Assembly: GCF_004745865.1 (NCBI RefSeq)
Contig: NZ_SRKZ01000001.1
Coordinates: 1 to 64,000, forward strand
Length of the DNA: 64,000 nt
DNA from: Hymenobacter wooponensis
GTDB taxonomy: Bacteria > Bacteroidota > Bacteroidia > Cytophagales > Hymenobacteraceae
Direction: 5' to 3'
Positions 54,466 to 62,827 of this stretch are shown one piece after another. The notes under the pieces were generated by a model. That model was not told the origin of the DNA. It worked only from the letters and a program-made list of their open reading frames with translations, and ran no database searches. The position numbers and the translations under genes are program-made. How positions within the stretch are numbered: the first letter of the stretch is position 1; each line of letters opens with the position of its first letter.

Positions 54466-54846
54466 TTACGCCGCTCCTGCTTCTGCAGCAGGGTGCATAA
54501 TGTGGGTGCGGTGCAGCTGCCCCCAAATACGTAATGCTTCAATTACGGGGTACAAATGCTCACCATAGTCGGCGAGGGTGTAGGTGACGGCCACGGGGGC
54601 CGCTTGGGTTTCCACGTGGCGGGTGAGCAAACTATTAAGCTCCAGTTCCTTTAATTCCTTACTCAGCATTTTAGCCGTGATGCCGGTCACTTCGCGCTGT
54701 AATTGCTTAAAGCGTTTAGGACCGCCACTGAGCGCAATAATGATGGGCAGCTTCCATTTGCCGCCCAGAAAATCTAATGCATCGCGCACTGAGCGCATGG
54801 CGCCTGCGCATTCGTGGTGCGTGATTGGTATTGGAGGTTGCAGCAT
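54466..54846 (-). CDS. HxlR-family transcriptional regulator, divergent from doxX-like gene
   Basis: I use the ATG at 54846 (126 residues); an in-frame ATG at 54870 is possible. The winged helix is plain: MRSVRDALDFLGGKWKLPIIIALSGGPKRFKQLQREV, ITAKMLSKELKELELNSLL and VTYTLADYGEHLYPVI. A Cys in the N-terminal HHECAGAM lies where redox-sensing members (HypR/YodB type) keep their reactive Cys, so thiol or aldehyde sensing is a reasonable inference. It is divergent from a DoxX-family gene, with palindromic sequence between them. Confidence 0.88.
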   Translation of the reverse strand: MLQPPIPITHHECAGAMRSVRDALDFLGGKWKLPIIIALSGGPKRFKQLQREVTGITAKMLSKELKELELNSLLTRHVETQAAPVAVTYTLADYGEHLYPVIEALRIWGQLHRTHIMHPAAEAGAA

Positions 54847-54853
54847 GCAGTAA

Positions 54854-54910
54854 GATACATTGAGTATCATATCAATATACTACAGTATACCGGTATCCTT
54901 TAGTATACTA
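54854..54910. promoter_or_regulatory. Palindrome cluster, candidate HxlR operators
   Basis: The region between the regulator and the doxX-like gene holds GATAC-N5-GTATC (54854-54868), AGTATAC (54884-54890) and the perfect palindrome TAGTATACTA (54901-54910). The two AGTATAC cores are 18 bp apart. HxlR proteins bind as dimers to such GTATAC-type dyads. Confidence 0.5.
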
Positions 54911-55007
54911 CCCTGCCAAACAGCCGAGAAAGTCAGCATCTTTGGCTGCATTTCATAGCCACTGTTGGCTATGGAATGCCATCACCTCCAACCTTTTACC
55001 AGTTATC

Positions 55008-55376
55008 ATGTCTGCCTCTACACGCAATATTATCGCCTGGACTCTGCAAGTCCTGCTTGGGCTAGCCTTCATTGCCTTTGGCGTAAAAAAGCTCACCGTG
55101 TTACCTACCACGGTGGCTATGTTCAACAACCTTGGAATGCCCAGCGCTATGGCCTACATTATTGCAGTAGCGGAAGTGTTGGGCGGTGTAGGCCTGCTAA
55201 TCCCTCGCTTTACCCGCTTGGCTGCCCTGGGGTTAGTAATTATTATGCTTGGTGCTGTAGTAATGCACGCCACGAAAATTCCGGGTGGTATAGCTCAAGG
55301 GGTTCCTGCCATTGTTTGCTTGTTGCTACTCCTGGCCGTGCTGTGGTTGCGCCGGCCCGTTGCGGCTACAGCCTAA
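55008..55376 (+). CDS. DoxX-family membrane protein
   Basis: From the ATG at 55008 the protein has 122 residues and four transmembrane helices. The DoxX pattern is visible (AWTLQVLLGLAFIAFGVKKL; PSAMAYIIAVAEVLGGVGLLIPRFTRLAALGLV). Family members include parts of a quinol oxidase and many proteins of unknown function, often in redox-stress contexts. The gene is divergent from an HxlR regulator that probably controls it. No partner oxidase subunit is present here. Confidence 0.85.
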   Translation: MSASTRNIIAWTLQVLLGLAFIAFGVKKLTVLPTTVAMFNNLGMPSAMAYIIAVAEVLGGVGLLIPRFTRLAALGLVIIMLGAVVMHATKIPGGIAQGVPAIVCLLLLLAVLWLRRPVAATA

Positions 55377-55681
55377 TATACTTGCAAGCCTAGCTCACTT
55401 GGCCCACCTATAGAACTTATGCCATCTGTGAGTCAACTCAACTAGTATTACTATCTGAGTTCTGCTCCAGAGCACGTACTAACGCTAAAATACTGACTCG
55501 CCACGCTGGGCCCATTTGGGCACCAACGTGGCGAGTCGTCATTTATAACAGACAGGTAAGTAAGCCTGTATGCGGTGGTGGGCCTACAATTAACATTTAC
55601 CCTCTAAGCTACTTGCCTTGCCTATAACGCTCCAAAAGTTGAAAATCAGCGTTTAGCGATGAAATGGCTGCAACTCCTTCT
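55377..55681. other. Intergenic region between convergent doxX-like and HxlR genes
   Basis: About 300 bp between two gene ends. Apart from the hairpin at 55495-55537 I see no feature and no credible ORF. Confidence 0.5.
55495..55537. terminator. Hairpin between convergent genes
   Basis: Arms 55495-55505 and 55527-55537 are perfectly complementary over 11 bp, and an inner GCCCATTTGGGC adds a second helix. Its position between the ends of the doxX-like gene (+) and the second HxlR gene (-) fits a bidirectional terminator. Confidence 0.65.
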
Positions 55682-56092
55682 CTAGCTAACCGATGATTTG
55701 TCCCAGTGCTGCATAATAGTCGGGAAGCTAACCTCTACCCAGTCGGCTAGAGCGCGCACTTTCTGCGATGCCTGTTGCCCCAGCGGCGTCAGACTGTATT
55801 CTACATGGGGCGGCACCACGTCGTAGGCCACCCGGCGCACCAGCCCATCAGCTTCCAGCCATTGCAGCGTCTGGGCCAGCATACGCTCACTAACGCCGTC
55901 AATCAGGCGCCGCAGCTCACTGAAACGGCGGGTTTCGCCTTCCAGCACCATAAGGGTTAACACTCCCCACCGGCTGGTAATGTGCTTTAGCACCACGCGC
56001 GATGGGCAAGCCGCTGAGAGCAAGTCGCCGCGTTGTAGCTTTTCAGAAAGCGTAGCCCCTACTTCGAGGGGGGCTTCAATATTTTTTTTCAC
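55682..56092 (-). CDS. HxlR-family regulator (QorR/YtfH-like), divergent from qorB
   Basis: I start at the GTG at 56092 (136 residues, MKKNIEAPLEVG), preceded by AGGTAAGT; a GTG at 56134 would read through the operator. The winged helix is clear: LKHITSRWGVLTLMVLEGETRRFSELRRLI, SERMLAQTLQWLEADGLVRR and YSLTPLGQQ. A Cys in the N-terminal SAACPSRVVL resembles the redox-active Cys of QorR/YodB/HypR. In E. coli the HxlR gene ytfH is likewise divergent from qorB (ytfG), so a quinone or electrophile response is a strong inference. Confidence 0.9.
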   Translation of the reverse strand: MKKNIEAPLEVGATLSEKLQRGDLLSAACPSRVVLKHITSRWGVLTLMVLEGETRRFSELRRLIDGVSERMLAQTLQWLEADGLVRRVAYDVVPPHVEYSLTPLGQQASQKVRALADWVEVSFPTIMQHWDKSSVS

Positions 56093-56109
56093 ACTTACCT
56101 TTTTGTACG

Positions 56110-56143
56110 TACTTACTTTACGTAAGTATAGCACATACTTTTG
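56110..56143 (+). promoter_or_regulatory. HxlR operator and qorB promoter
   Basis: The dyad TACTTAC-N5-GTAAGTA (56110-56128) is followed by TACTTTTG (56136-56143), an exact match to TAnnTTTG, 28 bp before the qorB ATG. The dyad lies where a -33 box would be, so repressor binding there should block transcription. Confidence 0.65.
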
Positions 56144-56171
56144 TCAGATCAACAACTTAACGATCTAAAAT

Positions 56172-57017
56172 ATGCGCATTGCCATTACCGGCGCGACGGG
56201 CCAGCTCGGCCGTCTCGTTATCGAAAAGCTGAAAGCCCTAGTACCCGTTGACCAGATTGTGGCCCTGGTTCGCAACCCGGCGAAAGCGACTGACTTAGGT
56301 GTTGAAACCCGCGAGGCCGATTATGCCAAGCCCGAGACCCTTGAAACTGCTTTAGCCGGTGTAGACACGCTGTTACTGATTTCGTCGAGCGAGGTGGGCC
56401 AGCGGGCTACGCAGCATCGCAACGTAATTGAGGCTGCCAAGAAAAATGGGGTGAAGCGTATTGCGTACACCAGCTTGCTGCACGCCGACAACTCCCCCCT
56501 GAGCTTAGCCGATGAGCATCGTGCTACGGAGGCCGAACTGCGCGCTTCGGGCATCCCCTATACCCTGCTGCGCAACGGCTGGTACACGGAGAATTACACC
56601 AACTCAGTACCTGGCGCAGTGGCCGGGGGGGCCTTCATCGGCAGCGCCAAGGACGGTAAGATCTCCTCAGCTACCCGTGCTGATTTTGCAGACGCCGCCG
56701 TGACTGTACTTACCACGGAAGGCCACGAAGGCAAAACCTACGAGCTGGCTGGCGATGAAGCTTACACACTGGCCGACCTGGCTGCTGAAATTTCGCGCCA
56801 GACCGGCAAGGACATTCCTTACCGGGACTTGCCTGTGGCTGATTACGCCGCCGCCCTCGCCAGCTTTGGTGTGCCCGAAGGGTTTGCGCACGGCATTGCC
56901 AGCTGGGATGCTGATGCCGCTACGGGAGCCCTATTTGACGACAGCCGCCAGCTCTCCCAACTTATTGGCCACCCCACTACGCCCCTGGCCACAACCGTTG
57001 GCGCCGCGCTGAAGTAA
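56172..57017 (+). CDS. qorB: NAD(P)H:quinone oxidoreductase QorB-like
   Basis: The 281-residue protein is an atypical SDR of the NmrA type and is very close to QorB (YtfG). It has the start IAITGATGQLGRLVIEKL, then QIVALVRNPAKA, LLLISSSEVGQRATQHRNVI, IAYTSLLHADNSPLSLADEH, LLRNGWYTENY and LIGHPTTPLA near the end. It should reduce quinones using NADPH in the cytoplasm, protecting against quinone or electrophile stress. It is controlled by the divergent HxlR gene, as the linked operator suggests. Confidence 0.95.
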   Translation: MRIAITGATGQLGRLVIEKLKALVPVDQIVALVRNPAKATDLGVETREADYAKPETLETALAGVDTLLLISSSEVGQRATQHRNVIEAAKKNGVKRIAYTSLLHADNSPLSLADEHRATEAELRASGIPYTLLRNGWYTENYTNSVPGAVAGGAFIGSAKDGKISSATRADFADAAVTVLTTEGHEGKTYELAGDEAYTLADLAAEISRQTGKDIPYRDLPVADYAAALASFGVPEGFAHGIASWDADAATGALFDDSRQLSQLIGHPTTPLATTVGAALK

Positions 57018-57337
57018 GCGCTGGCCGGTAGATTACATCAGCAGAGGGATTTACTCATCGTAAGTCCCTCTGCTTTTTTGTGCAAAAGCTCCACCACATT
57101 ACTGGCCTGGTTCTGCTACTGCAAGTGGCCTAGGCGCTTAAATACTACCGTTAGCACGCCCAAAGTGGCCCTAGGCTCAACATTAACAGGGTTAGGAAAT
57201 ATTGCGTAGGATTCAGCACAAGCCGCGCTTCTTTCTACCCAGCTCGCTAGCCTAAGCAGATAGCACTTATCACCCTCTTTCTGAGGCCCTTCTGCCGGAC
57301 AGTTGCTTATGCCTTTCGAGCCTCTCCCCCTCCTATT
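57018..57337 (+). other. Intergenic region between qorB and the TehA-like gene
   Basis: About 320 bp. After the qorB terminator I see no gene. One GGCCTAG copy (near 57128) is present, and no clear promoter boxes precede the next gene. Confidence 0.45.
57040..57080 (+). terminator. Intrinsic terminator of qorB
   Basis: Stem 57040-57053 with 57061-57074 (one G/T wobble), 7-nt loop, followed by a run of six T residues. It begins 23 bp after the qorB stop. Confidence 0.88.
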
Positions 57338-58381
57338 ATGTTGAAGTCACTCGTTGAAAAGTTTTCGCCCGTTTACTTCACCATGGTTATGGCCACGGGT
57401 ATTATTTCGCTGGCCGCAGAAGCGCAACATATTCAGTGGCTCGCCGAAGGCTTCTTTTACCTGAATGTAGTCCTCTACCCACTCTTTTTGCTCCTGTTGC
57501 TGGGGCGGCTTTTCGGGTTTTACGCCGGATTCAAGTCGGAATTGGCATCGCACGAAAATGGGCCTAATTTCCTGGCGTTGATAGCTGCAACCTGCCTCGT
57601 TGGTAATCAGTTTGTAGTGCTGCGCCACAACCAGATGGTGGGGCAAGCACTATGGCTGTTTGGGGCCGTTTGCTGGATAGTGCTGCTTTATGTATTCCTG
57701 ATTAGCGTAACGCTACGTCGCGAGAAACCACCGCTGGAAACTGGCCTAGGCGGTAACTGGCTGCTACTGGCAGTGTCTACCCAAGCGTTAGCCATTTTGG
57801 GAGCCGTTTTGCTGCCCTCAACTCCTCCTGGCACCGCCGATGTAGGCCAGTTCACTGTTTTGGGCTTGTTTCTGCTCGGCAGCTTGTTTTATATAGTTGT
57901 TAGTACGCTGCTGTTTTACCGCCTAACCTTTGTGCGCGTGGAGGAACAGGAAGTTGGAGCGCCTTATTGGATTAGTGTGGGAGGCAGCGCCATTACCGTT
58001 ATGGCTGGGGCTACGTTACTTAGCTCCCTGTCCCAGGCTCCGGCCCTGGCCGATATAGCTGGGTTTGTGAAAGCTTGGTGCGTGCTGTTCTGGGTGGTAG
58101 GCACGTGGTGGCTTCCCTTTGTGGCCGCATTACGTGCGTGGCACCACCTGCGGGCCCGGCCGGCCTTCTCGTATAAACCGGCTTACTGGAGTATGGTCTT
58201 TCCGCTGGGTATGTACACAGCCTCTACAGGGCGGCTTGCCCAAGCCTTGCCGCTACCGGCGTTGCGTTCTATATCGGCTGGCTTTATTTGGATAGCTGTG
58301 CTAGCTTGGGCAGTTACGCTCATTGGTATGTTGGTGCACCTTTTCACCCCAGCCAAGAGTACAGATCCAGTGCTGGCTTAG
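57338..58381 (+). CDS. TehA/SLAC1-type transporter
   Basis: The protein has 347 residues and about ten transmembrane helices. The start FSPVYFTMVMATGIISLAAE is the usual motif of the tellurite resistance/C4-dicarboxylate transporter (TDT) family. A central FVKAWCVLFWVVGTWWLPFVAA and YKPAYWSMVFPLGMYTAST match the later helices of the fold. It is likely an anion or organic-acid channel of the inner membrane; the substrate is unknown. A strong hairpin follows the stop. Confidence 0.88.
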   Translation: MLKSLVEKFSPVYFTMVMATGIISLAAEAQHIQWLAEGFFYLNVVLYPLFLLLLLGRLFGFYAGFKSELASHENGPNFLALIAATCLVGNQFVVLRHNQMVGQALWLFGAVCWIVLLYVFLISVTLRREKPPLETGLGGNWLLLAVSTQALAILGAVLLPSTPPGTADVGQFTVLGLFLLGSLFYIVVSTLLFYRLTFVRVEEQEVGAPYWISVGGSAITVMAGATLLSSLSQAPALADIAGFVKAWCVLFWVVGTWWLPFVAALRAWHHLRARPAFSYKPAYWSMVFPLGMYTASTGRLAQALPLPALRSISAGFIWIAVLAWAVTLIGMLVHLFTPAKSTDPVLA

Positions 58382-58393
58382 CACTTACCCCAA

Positions 58394-58446
58394 CAAACGG
58401 CCGGGTGGCCCCTGCTACATCAGGGGCCACCCGGCCGTTTGCTTTT
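58394..58446. terminator. Perfect 21-bp hairpin between convergent genes
   Basis: Arms 58394-58414 and 58421-58441 are perfectly complementary with a 6-nt loop; CTTTT follows on the + strand. It sits between the TehA-like gene (+) and the small helical protein gene (-) and could serve both. Confidence 0.88.
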
Positions 58447-58464
58447 ATCTCAATGAATGTTGTT

Positions 58465-58923
58465 TTATTCAGCTACCAATAGCGTTTGGGGCGCGGCTTG
58501 CTTAATACGACTTAGCAGCCAATCGGCTTGGCGCTGCGTGCGGGCGTTGCAGAACTCATAGCAAGCCTTCAGGTCTTCGTCGCGTAGGCCTAGCGCTGCC
58601 TGCCGAATAACTACCCAGCACAGGTGCACCTCCTGGGTCAGCAGCCACAGGTCGTGCAGGTCGCGCAGTAACGCCAGGCTCCCCTTGCGCTTCTTCGCAA
58701 ATAACTCGCGCTTTAGCTTATCGGGCTCGTCTTCTTTTTCTTCCGAGTACTTCGCCACGAATGCCTGGGTACGGCCGTGGTGCTCCCGCGACCAGGCGGA
58801 AAGCTTCTGGCACATTTGCTCAATATCGGGTTCGTCTTTGTGCTTATCGGCGACGTACTCAAACGCCTCCATGAGTTGCTTTTCGCTGTTCTCGAGCAGG
58901 CCTAGATAGTGAGGGAGTTGCAT
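58465..58923 (-). CDS. Small alpha-helical protein downstream of a molybdopterin oxidoreductase
   Basis: The protein has 152 residues and I do not recognise a named family. It looks wholly helical with long amphipathic stretches (LGLLENSEKQLMEAFEYVAD; KLSAWSREHHGRTQAFVAKY; LHDLWLLTQEVHLCWVVIRQ), resembling a four-helix bundle. It has no signal peptide. It starts 11 bp after the molybdenum-enzyme stop on the same strand, so the two are almost certainly co-transcribed. It may be a dedicated chaperone or a partner protein for that enzyme; this is inference from context only. Confidence 0.75.
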   Translation of the reverse strand: MQLPHYLGLLENSEKQLMEAFEYVADKHKDEPDIEQMCQKLSAWSREHHGRTQAFVAKYSEEKEDEPDKLKRELFAKKRKGSLALLRDLHDLWLLTQEVHLCWVVIRQAALGLRDEDLKACYEFCNARTQRQADWLLSRIKQAAPQTLLVAE

Positions 58924-58934
58924 GGCGAGCAGGG

Positions 58935-61238
58935 TTAGGCATTGACTTTGCGAATGTGTACGGCGGCGTACTTATAGTGCGGCTGCTTGCTTACGGGGTC
59001 CCACTCGGTAAGAGTTAACTCGTTAACCGCGCGCGGACGGTCGGCCTTATCCCAGTAGCCGTAGTGGAAGGGAATAAATATCAGCCCCGGCTCAATGTCG
59101 CCCACCCGGGCGGGCTCCAGCACCTTGCCGCGGCGTGATACTACTTCTACCATGTCGCCATCGGCAATACCATAGCAGGCCGCGTCTTCGGTTGAAAGCT
59201 GCACGTAGCTATCCGGGGCGGCTTCTTGCAGCGCTTTAGAGCGGCCAGTTTTGGTGCGCGTGTGAAAGTGGAATACCACCCGGCCCGTGGTCAGCCACAG
59301 CGGATATTGTTTATCGGGTACTTCATGGGGTGGCTCGTAATCAATACCCTTCAGAAATGCCTTCCCCTTAGGGTCGATGAGCTTATAGTCGTCCTGATTG
59401 CGCGCTGCCCCGGTTTCCAGGTCGTGGCCATACGTCTCGCAATAGTCGATGTTGGTATTAAAAACGCCGTCTTCGTAGAGGTGCTTCTTGCCATCGGGGT
59501 ACTGCTCGTTGCAGGGCCACTGAATACCCGAGCCGCCGGTAAGCTTGGCGTAGCTCAGACCGGTATAATCGCAGGGGCGGCCGCGGGTACACTCACGCCA
59601 GGCGTTAAAGGCGTCCTCCGTGGTTTGCCAGGTGCTGGTGAGCAGAGAGTTACCGTCTTGGTCGCGGAAATCCATGCGCCGGGAATAGTCCACGAAGATG
59701 TCGAAATCGGAACGCGCCTCGCCGGGTGGGTCAATGGCTTTGTGGGAGATGTGCACCGTGCGGCCTACGTTCGTGAAGCAGCCCGTTTTTTCACCCCAAA
59801 TAGCGGCCGGCAGCACCACATCGGCTAAAGCTGTGGTTTCAGTAGGAAATGCATCCTGCACGATTACAAACAGGTCCTCCTTCGCCGGAATTTTGCGCGC
59901 CCGGTCCAAGTCAGGCAATGACACAAGCGGGTTGGTGCCGCTGATCCAGAGCAGCTTAATAGAGCCTTGCTCACAGTAGCGCCAGATTTGCATGGCGTGG
60001 GTGGGCGGCGCCCAGTGCGGTATTTGGTCGGGGTGTAGATTCCAAAGCGCGGCCAGTTCCTTAATATGGTCCTCGTTGCCCCAGTTGCGGAAACCCGGCA
60101 GGTCGCCGTCGGCCCCACACTCGCGCGTATTCTGGGCCGTAGGCTGCCCGTTCATCTGATAAATGCCGCTACCCGGGTGGCCTAGAAGCCCGCGCAGCAG
60201 GTGCAAGTTGTTTACCTGCACGGCCGCTGCCGTAGCCTGCATCGACTGATATACGCCCTGCAGGGCAGTAGATACGAGCGTTTTGCAGGTGCCCAGAATG
60301 TGCGCCGCTTCACGCAGTTTAGCTGCTGGCACCCCTGAAAGGTGCTCTACTCGCTCGGGTGTCCATTTAGCTACAATCTGCTTCAGTTCCTCGAAGCCAA
60401 CCGTGTGCGCCTCAATGTACTCTTGGTTAATCTGCCCAGCCTGAATGATGAGGTTCAGAATCCCGTTCATCACCGGCACGTTGGTGCCCACGCGAGGAGC
60501 CAGGTGCACAGTAGCTTTTTCAGCTGTGTACGTGGCGCGTGGATCAATCACCACCAGCTTAGGCGGGTTAGGGCCAGCCAGCCGGTCGAGCACCCGCATC
60601 CATAGCACTGTTTGCTGGGAGGCAATATTGTGGCCTACGTGCAGAATGGCCTCGGTGGTATCCAGGTCGGAGTAGGAGCCGGGCTGCCCATCGGAGCCGA
60701 AGGATACTTTTAAGGCTGCCGCCGCTGTAGCTGTGCAGAGGCGGGTGTTGCCGTCCATGTGTGGTGTGCCTAGGCCCGCTTTACCCACAATGCCGAGCGC
60801 GTAGTATTCTTCCAGAAATAGCTGGCCGGAAGTGTAAAACCCAATGGAGCTGGCGGTGTGCTTCTCCACCAACTCTTTGGACTTCTGCACAATCAGGTCC
60901 ATCGCCTCGTTCCAAGAGGCCTCTTCCAGCTTGCCGTTGCGGCGGATAAGTGGCCTAGTCAGCCGGTCTTGGCTGTTGTTGGCTACCCAGCCGTGCAGGC
61001 CCTTTGGCCCAAGCCGGCCGTGGTTAACACTATCCACTGCCCGACCGCGCACCCCCACAATACGCCCATCCTTCACGCCGATATCCATGCCGCAGCCGTT
61101 GGAGCACAACACGCAGGCCGATTGCACCCAGTGGTCGGGTTCTTCCTCAATACGTTCATCAACGCGCACGGGCCAGTCGCCTTCGTAACCAGTGCGCTGC
61201 CCCCAGATGTCTTGAATACTGTCGCGGGTTTCTTTCAT
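58935..61238 (-). CDS. Molybdopterin oxidoreductase (nitrate reductase/formate dehydrogenase-like)
   Basis: The 767-residue protein belongs to the DMSO reductase superfamily. An N-terminal cluster motif CVLCSNGCG gives Cys42, Cys45 and Cys49. The usual fourth Cys is replaced by Gly77 in NHGRLGPKG. The likely molybdenum ligand is Cys168 in GNTRLCTATAA. Other family blocks are LWISGTNPLVSLPDLDRAR, PTETTALADVVLPAAIWGEK and the C-terminal LTTGRVVFHFHTRTKTGRS. There is no Tat signal, so it should be cytoplasmic, as assimilatory nitrate reductases and some formate dehydrogenases are. No electron-transfer subunit is nearby, so the substrate and redox partner remain open. Confidence 0.9.
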   Translation of the reverse strand: MKETRDSIQDIWGQRTGYEGDWPVRVDERIEEEPDHWVQSACVLCSNGCGMDIGVKDGRIVGVRGRAVDSVNHGRLGPKGLHGWVANNSQDRLTRPLIRRNGKLEEASWNEAMDLIVQKSKELVEKHTASSIGFYTSGQLFLEEYYALGIVGKAGLGTPHMDGNTRLCTATAAAALKVSFGSDGQPGSYSDLDTTEAILHVGHNIASQQTVLWMRVLDRLAGPNPPKLVVIDPRATYTAEKATVHLAPRVGTNVPVMNGILNLIIQAGQINQEYIEAHTVGFEELKQIVAKWTPERVEHLSGVPAAKLREAAHILGTCKTLVSTALQGVYQSMQATAAAVQVNNLHLLRGLLGHPGSGIYQMNGQPTAQNTRECGADGDLPGFRNWGNEDHIKELAALWNLHPDQIPHWAPPTHAMQIWRYCEQGSIKLLWISGTNPLVSLPDLDRARKIPAKEDLFVIVQDAFPTETTALADVVLPAAIWGEKTGCFTNVGRTVHISHKAIDPPGEARSDFDIFVDYSRRMDFRDQDGNSLLTSTWQTTEDAFNAWRECTRGRPCDYTGLSYAKLTGGSGIQWPCNEQYPDGKKHLYEDGVFNTNIDYCETYGHDLETGAARNQDDYKLIDPKGKAFLKGIDYEPPHEVPDKQYPLWLTTGRVVFHFHTRTKTGRSKALQEAAPDSYVQLSTEDAACYGIADGDMVEVVSRRGKVLEPARVGDIEPGLIFIPFHYGYWDKADRPRAVNELTLTEWDPVSKQPHYKYAAVHIRKVNA

Positions 61239-61641
61239 AGCTCGCAGGAAAACGGGAGAATACTAGGCTAGTCGGTAGCTACCAAGGCCTACTCATAAGC
61301 AGCCATGAAGCTCACCTACTGCCCTACAGACTGCCTTACCCTACGGAAGTTGAGGCCACTAAGTCGAACTTATTTTAATCTTATCTTAATTTAAAAACCT
61401 GCTTTACGGCTCAGAAAGCCTGTTTATTGAGGAGCTTACCCGTCAGCGTAAGCTCCTTTGGCAACTTGCAGGTCAACGGGTTGGAAGAGAAAAAATGAAG
61501 ACACTGTATCTGCTTTGCTAGGCCTATGCACTAGCACTCACGTGAATGCCACATCCTCTGCCAACAACTTCTGTAAGTAAGTTGGGTAGCCGCAAGCAGC
61601 GCCTTGGCAAAAAGCAGCTATTTTTCTGTGTGCCGTATTGG
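61239..61641. other. Intergenic region upstream of the molybdenum enzyme
   Basis: About 400 bp. It contains the hairpin at 61430-61457 and an AT-rich patch (61370-61400) suitable for a minus-strand promoter of the molybdenum enzyme, though I find no perfect TAnnTTTG box. No gene is visible. Confidence 0.4.
61430..61457 (-). terminator. Hairpin downstream of the Gfo/Idh/MocA gene
   Basis: Arms 61430-61439 and 61448-61457 are perfectly complementary over 10 bp with an 8-nt loop. On the minus strand it lies about 185 bp past the stop of the Gfo/Idh/MocA gene; the T tract is weak. Confidence 0.5.
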
Positions 61642-62682
61642 CTAAGCGTTAGCAGAAGCCCCTTTTAAACTGTAAATCCGCTCGATAATCTCAACTACTT
61701 TCAGGCCTTCTAGCGCGTTGGTAGTGGCATGGCTGCGCTTCTGCACGGTTTCCACCACGTTTTCAATTACCTGCACGTGGTTGGCGGCGCTGCCTTGGTA
61801 GGGGCCATAGTCGTTGGCGGGGTTGGTGGGCGGCAGTGCGGGGAGGGCGTAGTTACGCAGGTGGCAGTACTCCACTTTATCCATGTACTGCCCACCTATT
61901 TTGAGGCTGCCGTGCTCCGCAATGAGTGTTAGGGAGCTTTCGAGGTTCCGGTCCCAGACGGCAGTGCTATACTGCAAGGTGCCGCTGCCACCGCGCACCA
62001 GATCGAAGGTAACGAGGCCGGAATCTTCGAACTCTGTTGTTTCCCCGTGGTTGAAGTCACGGAAACGGGCTGAGATATTAGTGATGTCGCCGAAGACCCA
62101 ATAGAGCAAATCCACAAAGTGACTAAACTGGGTGAAGAGAGTGCCGCCATCTTGCTGCTGAGTACCTTTCCAGCCACCGGCGTGATAATAGCGTGCGTCG
62201 CGGTTCCAGAAACAGTTGATCTGCACCAGATACACCTGGCCTAGCTGCCCTCCCTCCACGAGCTGCTTTAGCCAGGCGGCAGGCGGTGAGTATCGGTTTT
62301 GCATCACTCCAAATACCAGGCGGCCGGTTTGCTCAGCCATGCGCACTACGGCTTCGGCGTCGCGTGTGCGAAGAGCAATGGGCTTTTCAATTACTACATG
62401 TAAACCATGCGCCAAGCCAGCTATAGCTTGTGGAGTATGCTGGTCATTTGGTGTAGCTATAGTTAACACATCTGCCTCACAGTTAGCTAAAAAGCACGCT
62501 TCCAGTGAAGAAAAGAAAGGAATACCTGGAAATTCTAGGCTTAGCGCTGCGGCCAACTCCGTATTTGTATCTACTAAGCCAACCAGTTGAGCTCCGGGGT
62601 AACGCGCTACTAGCGTCGCGTGCCGGCGGCCGATGTGGCCTACACCGCAGATGACGAAACGAACGGGAAGGGAATCGGGCAA
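61642..62682 (-). CDS. Gfo/Idh/MocA-family dehydrogenase (sugar-nucleotide type)
   Basis: The protein has 346 residues and starts at a TTG (62682), because the frame closes upstream and no earlier ATG exists. It has the NAD-binding motif CGVGHIGRRHATLV, the EKP motif in HVVIEKPIALR, then FGVMQNRYSPP and FTQFSHFVDLLYWVFGD. The pattern resembles WbpB/WlbA-type dehydrogenases that oxidise UDP-GlcNAc uronic acids, or related inositol/sugar dehydrogenases. An aminotransferase-like gene at the right edge would fit such a sugar-nucleotide pathway, though an M48 peptidase gene lies between. Confidence 0.88.
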   Translation of the reverse strand: MPDSLPVRFVICGVGHIGRRHATLVARYPGAQLVGLVDTNTELAAALSLEFPGIPFFSSLEACFLANCEADVLTIATPNDQHTPQAIAGLAHGLHVVIEKPIALRTRDAEAVVRMAEQTGRLVFGVMQNRYSPPAAWLKQLVEGGQLGQVYLVQINCFWNRDARYYHAGGWKGTQQQDGGTLFTQFSHFVDLLYWVFGDITNISARFRDFNHGETTEFEDSGLVTFDLVRGGSGTLQYSTAVWDRNLESSLTLIAEHGSLKIGGQYMDKVEYCHLRNYALPALPPTNPANDYGPYQGSAANHVQVIENVVETVQKRSHATTNALEGLKVVEIIERIYSLKGASANA

Positions 62683-62744
62683 GGTGGCTTATAGTAAGGC
62701 AGGGAGCACAACCGCAAGCTCCGAAAAAATGCGCGTTTCTCCTG

Positions 62745-62786
62745 CACAAAACAAAACCCGTAACCTCCTCTTAGGAAGCTACGGGT
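62745..62786 (-). terminator. Intrinsic terminator of the M48 peptidase gene
   Basis: On the minus strand an ACCCGTA/TACGGGT stem (62756-62762 with 62780-62786), extended by inner pairs, is followed by TTTTGTTTTG. It begins about 40 bp after the peptidase stop. Confidence 0.75.
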
Positions 62787-62827
62787 CCGTTTATATGCTA
62801 GCCTTCTCGGCCAGAAGCGGTTATTGG

